DNA of 51,056 nt, taken from JAEZDR01 sp039811185 (GTDB taxonomy: Bacteria > Bacteroidota > Bacteroidia > Chitinophagales > Chitinophagaceae). The position numbers were made by a program, and so were the translations under genes. The notes beneath the pieces are model-generated. The model was not told the DNA's origin, did no database searches, and saw only the letters and a list, made by a program, of their open reading frames with translations. The stretch lies in NCBI GenBank assembly GCA_039811185.1, contig JBDHYF010000012.1:1-51056 (forward strand), written 5' to 3'. Shown here in pieces: positions 8,633-17,440 of the stretch. How positions within the stretch are numbered: position 1 is the first letter of the stretch; the number at the start of each line of letters is the position of its first letter.

Positions 8633-9433
8633 TTATTCAAGAATTCGTTCTTCGTTATTAATTCTGGTTAAATTGTTTTTCTGCAAAACCTCTTTTGCAA
8701 GGTTTAAATAGTTTACCGCGCCTTTGCTGTCGGAATCGTACAATACAACCGGTTTTCCAAAACTTGGCGCCTCGCTTAAACGCGTGTTCCTGTGAATGAT
8801 GGTCGTAAATACCAGTTCGTCGAAATGCCTTCTCACTTCACTTACCACCTGATTACTTAAACGCAGCCGCCCGTCGTACATCGTCATTAAAATGCCTTCA
8901 ATTTGCAAAGCCGGGTTTAAGCGGTTCTGAACAATCTTTATCGTGTTCAACAACTTGCCGAGGCCCTCCAGCGCAAAGAATTCGCACTGTACCGGAACAA
9001 TCACACTGTCGGCAGCCACAAGTGCATTCACCGTTATCAGCCCGAGCGAAGGCGAGCAATCAATCACAATAAAATCGTATTTCTCTCTAACCGGCTCAAT
9101 AATGTTTTTCATCACCATCTCGCGGTTAGGATAATTGATCATTTCAATTTCTGCACCCACCAAATCTATGTGCGAGGGAATAAGATCGAGAAAAGGAATT
9201 TCGCTTTTTAAAATTACCTCTTCCGCTGAAGCGTTGTTTACCATGCAATCGTACAAGCTCGAGGTTACGTTATGCAAATCGAACCCAACACCCGTTGTAC
9301 TGTTTGCCTGAGGATCGGCATCAATCAGCAAAGTTTTAAACTCCAGAACGGCCAGGCTCGCAGCCAGATTAATTGCGGTGGTTGTTTTTCCTACGCCACC
9401 TTTTTGGTTGGCCACTCCTATAATTCTTGCCAT
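8633..9433 (-). CDS. parA: Chromosome partitioning ATPase ParA/Soj
   Basis: This 266-residue P-loop ATPase forms ATP-bound dimers on the nucleoid and moves ParB-parS complexes. The deviant Walker A motif is KGGVGKTTTAIN (residues 11-22) with the signature Lys11. DADPQANSTTG and the Walker B-like FIVIDCSPSLG follow. Length is that of chromosomal Soj-type ParA proteins, without the extra N-terminal DNA-binding domain of plasmid ParAs. The order in the operon is hydrolase, parA, parB, DUF5683, dapB, with 18 bases separating it from the hydrolase. Confidence 0.97.
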   Translation of the reverse strand: MARIIGVANQKGGVGKTTTAINLAASLAVLEFKTLLIDADPQANSTTGVGFDLHNVTSSLYDCMVNNASAEEVILKSEIPFLDLIPSHIDLVGAEIEMINYPNREMVMKNIIEPVREKYDFIVIDCSPSLGLITVNALVAADSVIVPVQCEFFALEGLGKLLNTIKIVQNRLNPALQIEGILMTMYDGRLRLSNQVVSEVRRHFDELVFTTIIHRNTRLSEAPSFGKPVVLYDSDSKGAVNYLNLAKEVLQKNNLTRINNEERILE

Positions 9434-9451
9434 ATATTTTACAGCTATAAT

Positions 9452-10141
9452 TTATTGTGTAGTAATAGTAATCGTATCGCCAATTCCGGGCAACAGCAAA
9501 TTTTTTCCGGCAGCATTAAATTGCGAAATTGCTTCCGCCTTATTTATGGTGATGGGCGGAAAAGTGTTATAATGCACGCCCACTACCGTATCGCAATTAA
9601 TAAAGTTGGAGGCATGGATAGCATCTTCCACATCCATTGTATAATGACCACCGATCGGCAGCACCGCAAATTGCAAACTCGTCCATAGTGGAATCAGTTG
9701 CATATCTACCGACAACGCCGTATCGCCCGAGTAGTAAAAGTTGCCTTCGGATGTTTTAAACAAGAAGCCAACCGGATTGCCCGCATAACTTCCATCAGCA
9801 AATGAAGACGAATGCACCGCTGATGTTCCCTTCACCGAGCCGAATTCGAAATGAATAAAACCGCCCGGATTCATCCCTTCCACATTTCGTACACCGTTAG
9901 CTGAAAGCCAGTTGGCAACTTCAAAAGGCGCCACACAAACAGCGGACGTCCTTTTTGCAATGGCAACGGCATCGGCAGTATGATCGGCGTGCCCGTGCGA
10001 AATAAAAATGTAGTCGGCATAAATGTCAGAAACAGAAATATGCCCGGCCAACTCATTGGGACTGATAAAGGGATCGAACAAGATATTTTTGCCGGCAATT
10101 TTTACCAGAAAACAAGACTGCCCGTAATAGGTTAACTCCAT
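9452..10141 (-). CDS. UPF0173 metal-dependent hydrolase (metallo-beta-lactamase fold)
   Basis: The 229-residue protein has the MBL-fold metal motif HGHADH at residues 49-54. It also has YSGDTAL for the bridging Asp, and downstream His residues (GGHYTMD, GVHYNTFP) that complete a two-metal site. It matches the UPF0173/UlaG-like branch by length and by the opening YYGQSCFLV. The substrate is not known for this family; it is a cytosolic hydrolase. It is the first gene of the parAB-dapB operon, with a good -7 box 30 bases before its ATG. Its place there may reflect shared transcription only. Confidence 0.9.
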   Translation of the reverse strand: MELTYYGQSCFLVKIAGKNILFDPFISPNELAGHISVSDIYADYIFISHGHADHTADAVAIAKRTSAVCVAPFEVANWLSANGVRNVEGMNPGGFIHFEFGSVKGTSAVHSSSFADGSYAGNPVGFLFKTSEGNFYYSGDTALSVDMQLIPLWTSLQFAVLPIGGHYTMDVEDAIHASNFINCDTVVGVHYNTFPPITINKAEAISQFNAAGKNLLLPGIGDTITITTQ

Positions 10142-10170
10142 TCTTATTTTTTTTAGATTCCGAACTGCAA

Positions 10171-10178
10171 CAAAAGTA
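10171..10178 (-). promoter_or_regulatory. -7 box for the hydrolase-parAB-dapB operon
   Basis: On the minus strand these bases read TACTTTTG, an exact TAnnTTTG match, 29 bases before the first ATG of the operon. No TTTG occurs at the standard -33 spacing; instead a palindrome occupies that zone. Confidence 0.55.
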
Positions 10179-10187
10179 ATTTTTAGC

Positions 10188-10200
10188 CGTCAATTTGACG
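10188..10200. promoter_or_regulatory. Perfect palindrome at the -33 region, candidate operator
   Basis: CGTCAA and its exact inverse TTGACG are separated by one base. The site lies 10-22 bases upstream of the -7 box of the parAB operon, where sigma or a regulator would bind. A regulatory role is inferred from symmetry and position. Confidence 0.35.
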
Positions 10201-10288
10201 AATCATAATTACAGTTTATGAATTAAATACCAATAAAAAACCCTTTAGTTTATTAATTTGCCCGCTTACTAAAGCCTAAGCAATATTT

Positions 10289-11542
10289 ATGAAGAGAGCG
10301 GGTGGCCGTTGGATTGTTGTGCTGTTGATGATAATTGTTGACTGGTATGTTTTTCAGGCAATTAAAACCATTACAGAACCTTATAGCGAAAAAATCAGAC
10401 TTCTTGTTCACGGCATTTACTGGACGGTGTCTGCGCTTTCGGTTATCTATATTTTATTTCTTCCCTATTTCTACAACCTGCCGGCTTTGAAAACAACGCG
10501 CAACTATCTGTTTGCGCTTGTTATTGGAATATTTATCGCGAAAATTTTAGCTGTACTGTTTTTGTTGACAGACGATATTCGACGGCTGATCAGCTGGATT
10601 ATCGGGAAGATTAGTCCGTCGGAGGGCGCCGCTGCTACTGCTGAAGAGGGCATTCCGCGCTCCTTGTTTCTTAGCTGGCTTTCTGCCGGAATAGGCGCTA
10701 CCTTCTTTGCAACTTTCGTTTATGGCTTTACCAACAAATACAATTATCAGGTTAAGAAACTCCGGCTTTCAGTTCCGGATTTGCCCGCGGCTTTTGAAGG
10801 CATGCGTGTGATACAGCTAAGCGACATTCACAGCGGAAGTTTAAGAGATGTGGCTGCTGTAAAGAAAGGAATCGATCTGGCGCTTGCACAAAAGCCCGAT
10901 ATTATTTTTGTTACCGGTGATCTGGTGAATGATGAGGCTAAAGAAATTGTTCCGCTGAAAAACGTTTTGTCGCAGTTAAGCGCGCCCTGTGGCGTCTACA
11001 GCATTTTAGGGAACCATGACTATGGCGACTATAAAGAATGGCCGTCGGCGGCTGATAAATTGCAGAACATTAAAGACAATGTTGCGCTTCAAAAGCAGAT
11101 GGGATGGAAGATTTTGCTGAACGAAAATGCACGTGTTGTAAAAGGACAGGATGAAATAGCCGTAATTGGAGTAGAAAACTGGAGCGCCAAAGGTAACTTT
11201 CCCAAACACGGCGATTTACGAAAAGCGCTTTCCGGCGTAGAAAATGTGCCCTTTAAAATTTTACTCACCCACGACCCCAGCCATTGGGATGCACAAGTGA
11301 TTAAAAAACATAAGGACATTCAACTTACACTTTCCGGCCATACGCACGGGATGCAGTTCGGAGTAGAGTTTCCCGGCTTTAAATGGAGCCCCGTGCAATA
11401 TATGTACAAGCGTTGGGCAGGATTGTACAGGGAAGGCCACCAGCAACTATACGTAAACCGCGGCTTCGGTTTTATCGGGTATCCGGGACGCGTTGGAATT
11501 TTACCGGAAATTACCGTTCTCACACTTACAAAATCCGAATGA
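10289..11542 (+). CDS. Membrane-anchored metallophosphoesterase
   Basis: The 417-residue protein has four predicted transmembrane helices in its first 150 residues, then a calcineurin-like phosphoesterase domain. The metal-binding motifs appear in order: SDIHSG, TGDLVNDE, GNHDYGD, LTHDPSHW and SGHTHGMQFG. These give a dinuclear metal site as in the YkuE/YaeI group. YkuE-type enzymes act at the membrane, some on lipid pyrophosphates; the true substrate here is unknown. The catalytic domain follows helix 4, and its side of the membrane is not certain. It is monocistronic. Its stop is separated by one base from the stop of the convergent gene at 11544. Confidence 0.9.
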   Translation: MKRAGGRWIVVLLMIIVDWYVFQAIKTITEPYSEKIRLLVHGIYWTVSALSVIYILFLPYFYNLPALKTTRNYLFALVIGIFIAKILAVLFLLTDDIRRLISWIIGKISPSEGAAATAEEGIPRSLFLSWLSAGIGATFFATFVYGFTNKYNYQVKKLRLSVPDLPAAFEGMRVIQLSDIHSGSLRDVAAVKKGIDLALAQKPDIIFVTGDLVNDEAKEIVPLKNVLSQLSAPCGVYSILGNHDYGDYKEWPSAADKLQNIKDNVALQKQMGWKILLNENARVVKGQDEIAVIGVENWSAKGNFPKHGDLRKALSGVENVPFKILLTHDPSHWDAQVIKKHKDIQLTLSGHTHGMQFGVEFPGFKWSPVQYMYKRWAGLYREGHQQLYVNRGFGFIGYPGRVGILPEITVLTLTKSE

Positions 11543-11543
11543 A

Positions 11544-12542
11544 TTAGTTTTTTCTCTTTCGTTCTTTTTTTTCTTTTGCCGGCGGGTCGGGCTCATCCTC
11601 CATTAGCAGGCTGTTGTTGGTTTTTCCTTTAATCGGCATCGGCAAAGGAGCGTTTCCTAATATGGGATCTACGCCGCGCATATCGGCTTGTTCGTTAAAT
11701 ACTTTCGAAATATGTACCCACTGCCCGTTCATCCATTTAAATCCTTCGTAATCGCCGTCAGGCACCAGCGTAGCCTTGTCGTCCGTATTTCTCGATTCGC
11801 TTATTAAATGATCAAAAATGATCAGGTCCAGTTCGGGATCATAGAGCATGCGGGCTCGGCCATTTTTTTTATACTCAAGTGAAAACCTCGAAACGGGCTG
11901 CCGTGGCTTAATATCGTCGTTCCTGTAGCCAAAATAGTTACCTCCAAAAGCCGGAACGCCATCTGTAAACGTTAGTACGTCGAGCCACTTTTTTGTAGTA
12001 AGGTCGTTGTTGTCGTCGTAACCAAAAAGCGTATAAATTTTTTTGTCTTTATATTCTTTGGTAACGACGCCGTAATAGATGGCCCCAATCCAGTTGTTTA
12101 CCGAACGCACCGAATCGTTAGGGGAAGAAGTGAAATCCGACACGTCGAAGAGCGGAAAAAGTTTCAGACTGCCGTCGGCTGTATTCATCTGGATGGCGCC
12201 CTTCTGGCGAAAGCGGCCGTTCTCCTGATCTATTTGCCAGGTAAATATTCTAAAACTGCTGTCCGAAGGAACGACTTTGGAAATGGTAATCAGCGAATCG
12301 AAAGGATAATCGAACGAATAAGGCGTTTGCAGCATTTTTACCAGCAACCTGATGAATGCGCTATCGGCTTCCATCCGGTTTACAGCCATCGAATCCCGCA
12401 CAATCGAAAGTGCATAAGGCTTTGCTTTTGCCTCAGCTACTGATAATGCTGTAAAATTAGCGCTTGTAAGCCGCTGCCCCATCGCTCCGAATGAGCATAA
12501 AATGATGCAGAAAACAGCTGCCGCACTCCGAAGAATATCCAT
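11544..12542 (-). CDS. Secreted hypothetical protein
   Basis: I recognise no known domain. The 332-residue product has a signal peptide (MDILRSAAAVFCIILCSFGAMGQ). A long soluble region rich in Asp, Tyr and Phe follows, and a strongly basic tail (PPAKEKKERKRKN) ends it. Regions such as KKIYTLFGYDDNN and MLYDPELDLIIFDHL look like beta strands. Sequences of this type occur in Bacteroidota as uncharacterised exported proteins. It starts 49 bases after gmhB on the same strand and may be read through from the heptose operon. The function is unknown. Confidence 0.75.
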   Translation of the reverse strand: MDILRSAAAVFCIILCSFGAMGQRLTSANFTALSVAEAKAKPYALSIVRDSMAVNRMEADSAFIRLLVKMLQTPYSFDYPFDSLITISKVVPSDSSFRIFTWQIDQENGRFRQKGAIQMNTADGSLKLFPLFDVSDFTSSPNDSVRSVNNWIGAIYYGVVTKEYKDKKIYTLFGYDDNNDLTTKKWLDVLTFTDGVPAFGGNYFGYRNDDIKPRQPVSRFSLEYKKNGRARMLYDPELDLIIFDHLISESRNTDDKATLVPDGDYEGFKWMNGQWVHISKVFNEQADMRGVDPILGNAPLPMPIKGKTNNSLLMEDEPDPPAKEKKERKRKN

Positions 12543-12591
12543 TTCATAAAAATAACAACATCTGATTCGTTATTCAACCCGCACCTTTTAT

Positions 12592-13161
12592 TTAGGATTT
12601 CTTTATTGCGGCATTCAGATGTTGCGCAAAATCCATGAGGCTGCAAAACCTTGCATCGATGAGCGGATGCGGAAACGGTACTTCGGGGTGAGTAGTTGCT
12701 ATGTAAACGGTATGCATGCCGGCGTTACGGCCAAACTGCATATCCGACAGCTTGTTTCCGGCAATAAGGCTTTTTTCAAAACGAATCCGCGGAAAATCCT
12801 GCTGCGCCCGGAAAGCCATACCGGCGTTGGGTTTGCGGTTGGGTGATGTACTGTCTACATCAGAACAAAAATAAATTTTGTCCACGCGCCCTTCCACTCC
12901 TTTAATCGCATGCAGCATGTAATCATGGATAGAGGTAAGATGCGCTTCCGTCATCAACCCACGGCCGATGCCTCGCTGGTTGGTGACGATAATAATGGTG
13001 TCGAAAATATCCGAAAGTATCTTCAGCGCAGCAAGCGCATCATCGTAAAAAACAAACTCGTCTTTCGACCGGATGTAATCATCTTCTTTTTCGATGTTTA
13101 TAACACCATCCCTGTCGAGAAAAAGTGTCCAGTCGGAACTAATATCACTCAGGTTAAACAT
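12592..13161 (-). CDS. gmhB: D-glycero-D-manno-heptose 1,7-bisphosphate 7-phosphatase
   Basis: GmhB removes the 7-phosphate from heptose 1,7-bisphosphate, giving heptose 1-phosphate for nucleotide activation. The 189-residue HAD phosphatase shows the nucleophile motif LDRDGVIN near its start, TNQRGIGRG (motif 2), and RKPNAGM plus AGNKLSDMQFGRNAG (motifs 3 and 4). In place of the Cys/His zinc loop of E. coli GmhB, the segment here (FCSDVDSTSPN) holds one Cys only, so zinc is probably absent. I prefer the ATG at 13161, which overlaps the gmhA stop by 8 bases and gives translational coupling; an ATG at 13194 would add 11 residues. Confidence 0.88.
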   Translation of the reverse strand: MFNLSDISSDWTLFLDRDGVINIEKEDDYIRSKDEFVFYDDALAALKILSDIFDTIIIVTNQRGIGRGLMTEAHLTSIHDYMLHAIKGVEGRVDKIYFCSDVDSTSPNRKPNAGMAFRAQQDFPRIRFEKSLIAGNKLSDMQFGRNAGMHTVYIATTHPEVPFPHPLIDARFCSLMDFAQHLNAAIKKS

Positions 13162-13756
13162 GATCGGAAAAGAGCATTGCTTCCACTTCTTCACAAATAA
13201 TATGGCCGAGTAAAATGTGCGACTCCTGAATACGCGGTGTATCGGTTGAAGGGACGTTTAAAAGATAGTCGGACAATGGCTTCATACGGCCACCGGTTTC
13301 GCCTGTAAAGCCAACCGTAATCATTTTCTTTTTGCGGGCCGACTCAAATGCGTTGATGATGTTGGGGGAGTTTCCCGATGTACTTAACCCAACCAGCACA
13401 TCGCCCTCGCTGGCTGTGCCGTCGATAATACGGCTGTAAACCACATCAAAGCTGTAATCGTTTGCCACAGCAGTTAAATAAGATGTGTTGCAGTGAAGCG
13501 CTTCCGATTGAAGCGCGGGCCGGTTTACATAAAAACGGCCCGAGAACTCTGCTGCAAGATGTTGCGCATCAGAGGCGCTGCCGCCATTTCCGCAGAAGAG
13601 CACTTTTTTCCCTTGTGCAAACGCACGGTAAACAACATCGATTACCGCCTCTACTGTTTTTAGGAGCTCGGGCTGTTGTAATATTTTTTCCTTAACAAAA
13701 ACAGAAGCGCGAATGGTTTGCGAAATTTTTGATGCACGATTTATCGAATGGTCCAT
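13154..13756 (-). CDS. gmhA: Sedoheptulose 7-phosphate isomerase
   Basis: GmhA converts sedoheptulose 7-phosphate to D-glycero-D-manno-heptose 7-phosphate, the first step to activated heptose. The 200-residue SIS-domain protein carries CGNGGSASDAQHLAAEFSGR, the sugar-phosphate loop LSTSGNSPN, and the catalytic-site segment RIQESHILLGH. Length is normal. It overlaps hddA by 16 bases upstream and gmhB by 8 bases downstream, so the three heptose genes are tightly coupled. Confidence 0.95.
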   Translation of the reverse strand: MDHSINRASKISQTIRASVFVKEKILQQPELLKTVEAVIDVVYRAFAQGKKVLFCGNGGSASDAQHLAAEFSGRFYVNRPALQSEALHCNTSYLTAVANDYSFDVVYSRIIDGTASEGDVLVGLSTSGNSPNIINAFESARKKKMITVGFTGETGGRMKPLSDYLLNVPSTDTPRIQESHILLGHIICEEVEAMLFSDHV

Positions 13757-14772
13757 GTTGTTAATCCGTTTGATGTAAACTGAAATGGTTTAATAAGGCC
13801 GCCAAATTTAGTGAGGCTTTCTATAACATTGTATCGGTTATTTGCCGGGCAATAAAATATCATAAAACCTCCTCCGCCCGCTCCACTTATTTTCCCGCCC
13901 GTAGCACCGGCAGCTTTTGCAGCATCATAAATTTCTTCCAGTCGCGAATTAGAAATATTTGCCGCCATCAAGCGCTTTTGCTGAAATCCATAATCTAATA
14001 TTTCTCCAAAGTGGTTAAGCTTTCCTTTCAGCAGCGCTTCCTTCATCATACGCGCCTGATCTTTCAGATGGTGCATGGCCTGAATCGACTTTTCATCCTT
14101 GCTGTTCACGTTCTTTTGCTGTTCCTTAATAATGGTTGCTGATTCGCGGCTTGTGGCTGTAAAATACAAAACGAGATTTTGTTCTAACTCATGCAAATAA
14201 TCGGGCCGGATGCGAAGCGGATTTACAATGACTTTATCGTCGCCATAGAATTCCATAAAATTTACGCCGCCAAAAGTTGCCGCATACTGATCTTGTTTTC
14301 CGCCTGCAAGTTGCAAATAATTCCGCTCTATTTCGTAAGCATAGTGCGCAATATCATAATCGCCCAGCGGGAGTTTAAACATCTCCGTAAAAGCGCCCAA
14401 AATGGCTACCACAAGCGTGGAAGAAGTGCCTAAGCCGCTGCCGGCCGGTGCATCTACGTGCGTGGTAATCCGGATATTTTTTAATGGAAGATGATAATCT
14501 CTTTTTAAACAATTAAACACACCCTTTACAAGCATTAGCTTTTTGGAAAGCGGCAGCTCATCGCAGTTATCAAATGCTTCATACTCGCGCTGATCAGCCG
14601 CGTGCAGAATAATTTTGTCTTCCTGTATTGTTTCAATGCTCGCCGAAGCAAATAGGGAGATGGTTGCATTGAGAATAGCGCCTCCGTATGTATCGCTGTA
14701 GGGGCTTACGTCGGTTCCACCTCCGGCAAGTCCTACCCGCAACGGCGCCCTGCTCCTGTATATTTCAGCCAT
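13741..14772 (-). CDS. hddA: D-glycero-alpha-D-manno-heptose 7-phosphate kinase (GHMP family)
   Basis: The 343-residue GHMP kinase has the N-terminal signature APLRVGLAGGGTDVSPY, the phosphate-binding loop DAPAGSGLGTSS, and the C-terminal KISGAGGGGFM motif. Together these are diagnostic of the heptose-7-phosphate kinase HddA and its close relatives. It would phosphorylate heptose 7-phosphate at C1, giving the alpha-1,7-bisphosphate of the GDP-heptose pathway rather than the HldE beta pathway used for LPS core. The link is supported by overlap with gmhA and the nearby gmhB. The nucleotidyltransferase HddC that would finish the pathway is not in this window. Confidence 0.9.
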   Translation of the reverse strand: MAEIYRSRAPLRVGLAGGGTDVSPYSDTYGGAILNATISLFASASIETIQEDKIILHAADQREYEAFDNCDELPLSKKLMLVKGVFNCLKRDYHLPLKNIRITTHVDAPAGSGLGTSSTLVVAILGAFTEMFKLPLGDYDIAHYAYEIERNYLQLAGGKQDQYAATFGGVNFMEFYGDDKVIVNPLRIRPDYLHELEQNLVLYFTATSRESATIIKEQQKNVNSKDEKSIQAMHHLKDQARMMKEALLKGKLNHFGEILDYGFQQKRLMAANISNSRLEEIYDAAKAAGATGGKISGAGGGGFMIFYCPANNRYNVIESLTKFGGLIKPFQFTSNGLTTWTIR

Positions 14773-14807
14773 AAAAACGTTTGTTGTGCTGCAAATGTAA
14801 TGGCGAA

Positions 14808-15938
14808 TCAGTTAGAAGATTTACCCGCGAGAGCCGTTATTGTGTCGGCCAGCTTCTTCCAGCTGTATTTCGTTTTATCCGATTGGATGTGGGGAATAAA
14901 GTGTGTTTCACCAAATTTATAAAGCTTTAAAATTCCAGCTTCAATAGCCTCCGGTGTCGGCTCTGTAACCACGCCCACTCTTTCGTCTGGCACAAGATCG
15001 GGCAGCGCACCAACGTTTGTAACAAGCATAGGTTTTTCAAAATGGTAGGCAAGCGGTGTAACACCGCTTTGGGTGGCGCTGCGGTAGGGCTGAATAACAA
15101 AATCCGCTGCACTCAGGTAAAATTTCACTTCGCTGTCGGGAACAAAATCCGTTCTTAAAATGATGTTCGATAAACCACATGCAGCCATCAGTTCGTCGTA
15201 GGGCGCACGGTCTTCATAAAACTCGCCTGCTACCAACAGCTTTATTTCCGATTGCTTCATCTCTTCGCTGCACATCGCTCGCAGTAGTAAGTCGAGGCCT
15301 TTATATCGGCGGATGAATCCAAAGAAGAGAATAATTTTATCCTCTGCCGGCAGGCCCAAATGCGCTCTGGCGGCTTGTTTGGAAACGGCAGCACCAAAAT
15401 TATCGTATAGCGGATGATCCACTTTCACCGCCGGCTTACTCGTGAATTTCCTTAAATCCAACATCACTTTATCGCTCATTGTGATGAATGCGTCAATTGA
15501 CTTTACAAAATAGCCGGTAAACATTTTATCGCCTGGACGTTTCTCGTGTGGCAGCACATTGTCGGCTATACAAACAATCTTTGTTTGGCGGTTTCTCTTT
15601 GCAATGCGCAAGATGGTTCCGAGAGCGGGCCCCATGAAGGGCAGCCAATATCGCACTACAATAATATCCGGAGCAAGGCGCTTAAGCTCCTGCCCTGTCT
15701 GCAACCAATTAACCGGGTTTACCGAATTTATCTTAACCGCAATCTGAAGGTCGGCAGGTTTTGGCTCCGAAGAATATTGTGTAGTACCCGGAAATAAAAA
15801 AGAAGGATATTGCAATGAAAACGTGTAGATACGCGCATCCCAGCCCATGGCGTTAAACTCCCTGCACAGCCGTTCATTAAAAGAAGCGAGCCCACCTCTT
15901 AGCGGATGGGCCGGTCCTACAATTACAATCTTTTTCAT
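14808..15938 (-). CDS. Glycosyltransferase family 4 (GT-B fold)
   Basis: The 376-residue protein begins KKIVIVGPAHPLRGGLASFNERL, a typical donor-independent N-terminal half of the GT-B fold. Its C-terminal half shows the GT4 pattern FFGFIRRYKGLDLLLRAM and the acidic nucleotide-sugar site (QSGVTPLAYHFEKPMLVTNVGALPDLV). It transfers a sugar from a nucleotide donor to a growing glycan in the cytoplasm. It lies between the GT2 gene (17 bases upstream) and hddA (35 bases downstream) on the same strand. That suggests it may use the heptose made by the adjacent genes; this is inference. Confidence 0.88.
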   Translation of the reverse strand: MKKIVIVGPAHPLRGGLASFNERLCREFNAMGWDARIYTFSLQYPSFLFPGTTQYSSEPKPADLQIAVKINSVNPVNWLQTGQELKRLAPDIIVVRYWLPFMGPALGTILRIAKRNRQTKIVCIADNVLPHEKRPGDKMFTGYFVKSIDAFITMSDKVMLDLRKFTSKPAVKVDHPLYDNFGAAVSKQAARAHLGLPAEDKIILFFGFIRRYKGLDLLLRAMCSEEMKQSEIKLLVAGEFYEDRAPYDELMAACGLSNIILRTDFVPDSEVKFYLSAADFVIQPYRSATQSGVTPLAYHFEKPMLVTNVGALPDLVPDERVGVVTEPTPEAIEAGILKLYKFGETHFIPHIQSDKTKYSWKKLADTITALAGKSSN

Positions 15939-15955
15939 TTCTGACAGGCTTGTCC

Positions 15956-16900
15956 TTATGCGTTTAGTCCAATTTTTTGTTCTATCAAATAAGTATTTCT
16001 TTCAGCGCTGTTTCGGGCAATCAATTCAGCCACAAAGCCGGTTAAAAACAGCTGCATTCCAATAATCATGGTAGTTAGCGCAAAATAAAACGAAGGCTTG
16101 TTGGTTAACGGAAAATCGGGTAATACAATCTTAGAAAGCACGAGGTATAAGCTCAACAATAATCCCACAAAAAAGAAAAGTGTTCCATACAATCCAAAAA
16201 AGTGCATGGGTCTTTTTCCAAACTTACTTACAAAAGTGATGGTGGCAAGGTCTAAAAAGCCATTGATAAACCGCTCCCATCCAAACTTTGTTACTCCGTA
16301 TTTTCTGGCGCGGTGTTCTACAACTTTCTCTCCTATTTTTCTAAAGCCTGCCCACTTGGCAATAACCGGAATGTAGCGGTGCATTTCGCCATACACTTCA
16401 ATGCTTTTTACTACCTTCTTTTTGTAGGCTTTCAGTCCGCAATTAAAATCGTGTAAATAAATTCCACTCGCTCTTCGGGTTGCTGCGTTAAACAGTTTTG
16501 TTGGGATGGTTTTAGTGATGGGGTCGTACCGTTTCTTTTTCCATCCACTTATAATGTCATACTGCTCCTCAACAATCATTCTGCGCAATGCGGGAATTTC
16601 GTCGGGCGAATCCTGCAAATCCGCATCCATCGTAATAATAACATCGCCTTTAGCCGCTTTAAATCCTTCGTTTAAGGCAGCCGACTTCCCGTAGTTACGC
16701 TGAAACTTAATTCCTTTTATGGCGGTGTTCAAACCGTTTAACCGCTCAATTACCGGCCAGCTGTTGTCCGTACTGCCATCATCGATCAAAATAATTTCGT
16801 ACGACAAATTGTTGTCGTCGGCAACGCGTTTTATCCAGTCACAAAGTTCCGTCAGCGATTCTTCTTCATTAAACAACGGCACCACTACTGATATATCCAT
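15956..16900 (-). CDS. Polyprenyl-phosphate glycosyltransferase-like GT2 with C-terminal membrane helices
   Basis: The 314-residue protein has a GT-A domain with VVVPLFNEEESL, IDDGSTDNSW and DADLQDSPDEIP, the last carrying the metal-binding Asp residues. Two C-terminal membrane helices (roughly 235-260 and 270-300) follow. This layout is that of GtrB/DPM1-type enzymes, which load a sugar onto undecaprenyl phosphate for transfer on the outer side of the membrane. Its ATG overlaps the stop of the DUF4199 gene by one base (TAATG), so translation is coupled. It belongs to the same transcript as the heptose genes. The sugar is not predictable. Confidence 0.9.
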   Translation of the reverse strand: MDISVVVPLFNEEESLTELCDWIKRVADDNNLSYEIILIDDGSTDNSWPVIERLNGLNTAIKGIKFQRNYGKSAALNEGFKAAKGDVIITMDADLQDSPDEIPALRRMIVEEQYDIISGWKKKRYDPITKTIPTKLFNAATRRASGIYLHDFNCGLKAYKKKVVKSIEVYGEMHRYIPVIAKWAGFRKIGEKVVEHRARKYGVTKFGWERFINGFLDLATITFVSKFGKRPMHFFGLYGTLFFFVGLLLSLYLVLSKIVLPDFPLTNKPSFYFALTTMIIGMQLFLTGFVAELIARNSAERNTYLIEQKIGLNA

Positions 16901-17430
16901 TATAAAACCTCTTCTGTCGATTTATCAAAAGGCGTTACCGGCTTCTTTTTGGCGATAGCCGCACCAATAAGCGAAAAGATAGTTCCAAAAAACATTAAAC
17001 CAAAAAGCGTTGATGCTACTACAATCGGAGTCATGTATTGGCGCGAAATATCCATTCCTTTATCAATATCATCTTCGCTTAATGCGCTGTTTTTTTCCAT
17101 TTCGGCTCTGGCAATTTCGAGCGATTTATCCATCAGTTCAGGAAACAAAACTTTAAAGGCAAGCAGTACATACACGGCCATTACAGCGGATACAAATGCC
17201 GTTGTTTTAAACCCATGCCCGAACACATTTCCAAACGTAACATAATTGTCTTTTTCGTTTGCGTAGGATATACAAGCCCAGACAATTCCGGCAAAAAGAA
17301 TGACATACTGAAGATAGCCGAGCGCTTTATTTTCGAGTTGATTGGTTAGATAAGTAACGACTGCAAACACAATCAATGCCAGCGAAATGATGAGCCCCTT
17401 TACAACGGGAGAAGTAACTTTCTTTTCCAT
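16900..17430 (-). CDS. DUF4199 membrane protein
   Basis: The 176-residue protein has four hydrophobic helices (about 10-30, 40-55, 75-95 and 135-160) and a charged loop between helices 3 and 4. This matches the DUF4199 family of Bacteroidota, whose function is unknown. Its tail overlaps the GT2 start by one base, and 10 bases separate it from the dihydroorotase-like gene upstream. In other genomes DUF4199 is often beside such genes, as I recall; the linkage may reflect envelope or glycan work. Confidence 0.85.
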   Translation of the reverse strand: MEKKVTSPVVKGLIISLALIVFAVVTYLTNQLENKALGYLQYVILFAGIVWACISYANEKDNYVTFGNVFGHGFKTTAFVSAVMAVYVLLAFKVLFPELMDKSLEIARAEMEKNSALSEDDIDKGMDISRQYMTPIVVASTLFGLMFFGTIFSLIGAAIAKKKPVTPFDKSTEEVL

Positions 17431-17440
17431 AAAACAAGGT

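Noticed and set aside
7698..10200. A parS site near parAB.
   Set aside because: I looked for GTTTCACGTGAAAC-like palindromes and saw none. The CGTCAA/TTGACG repeat at 10188 is too short and unlike parS.
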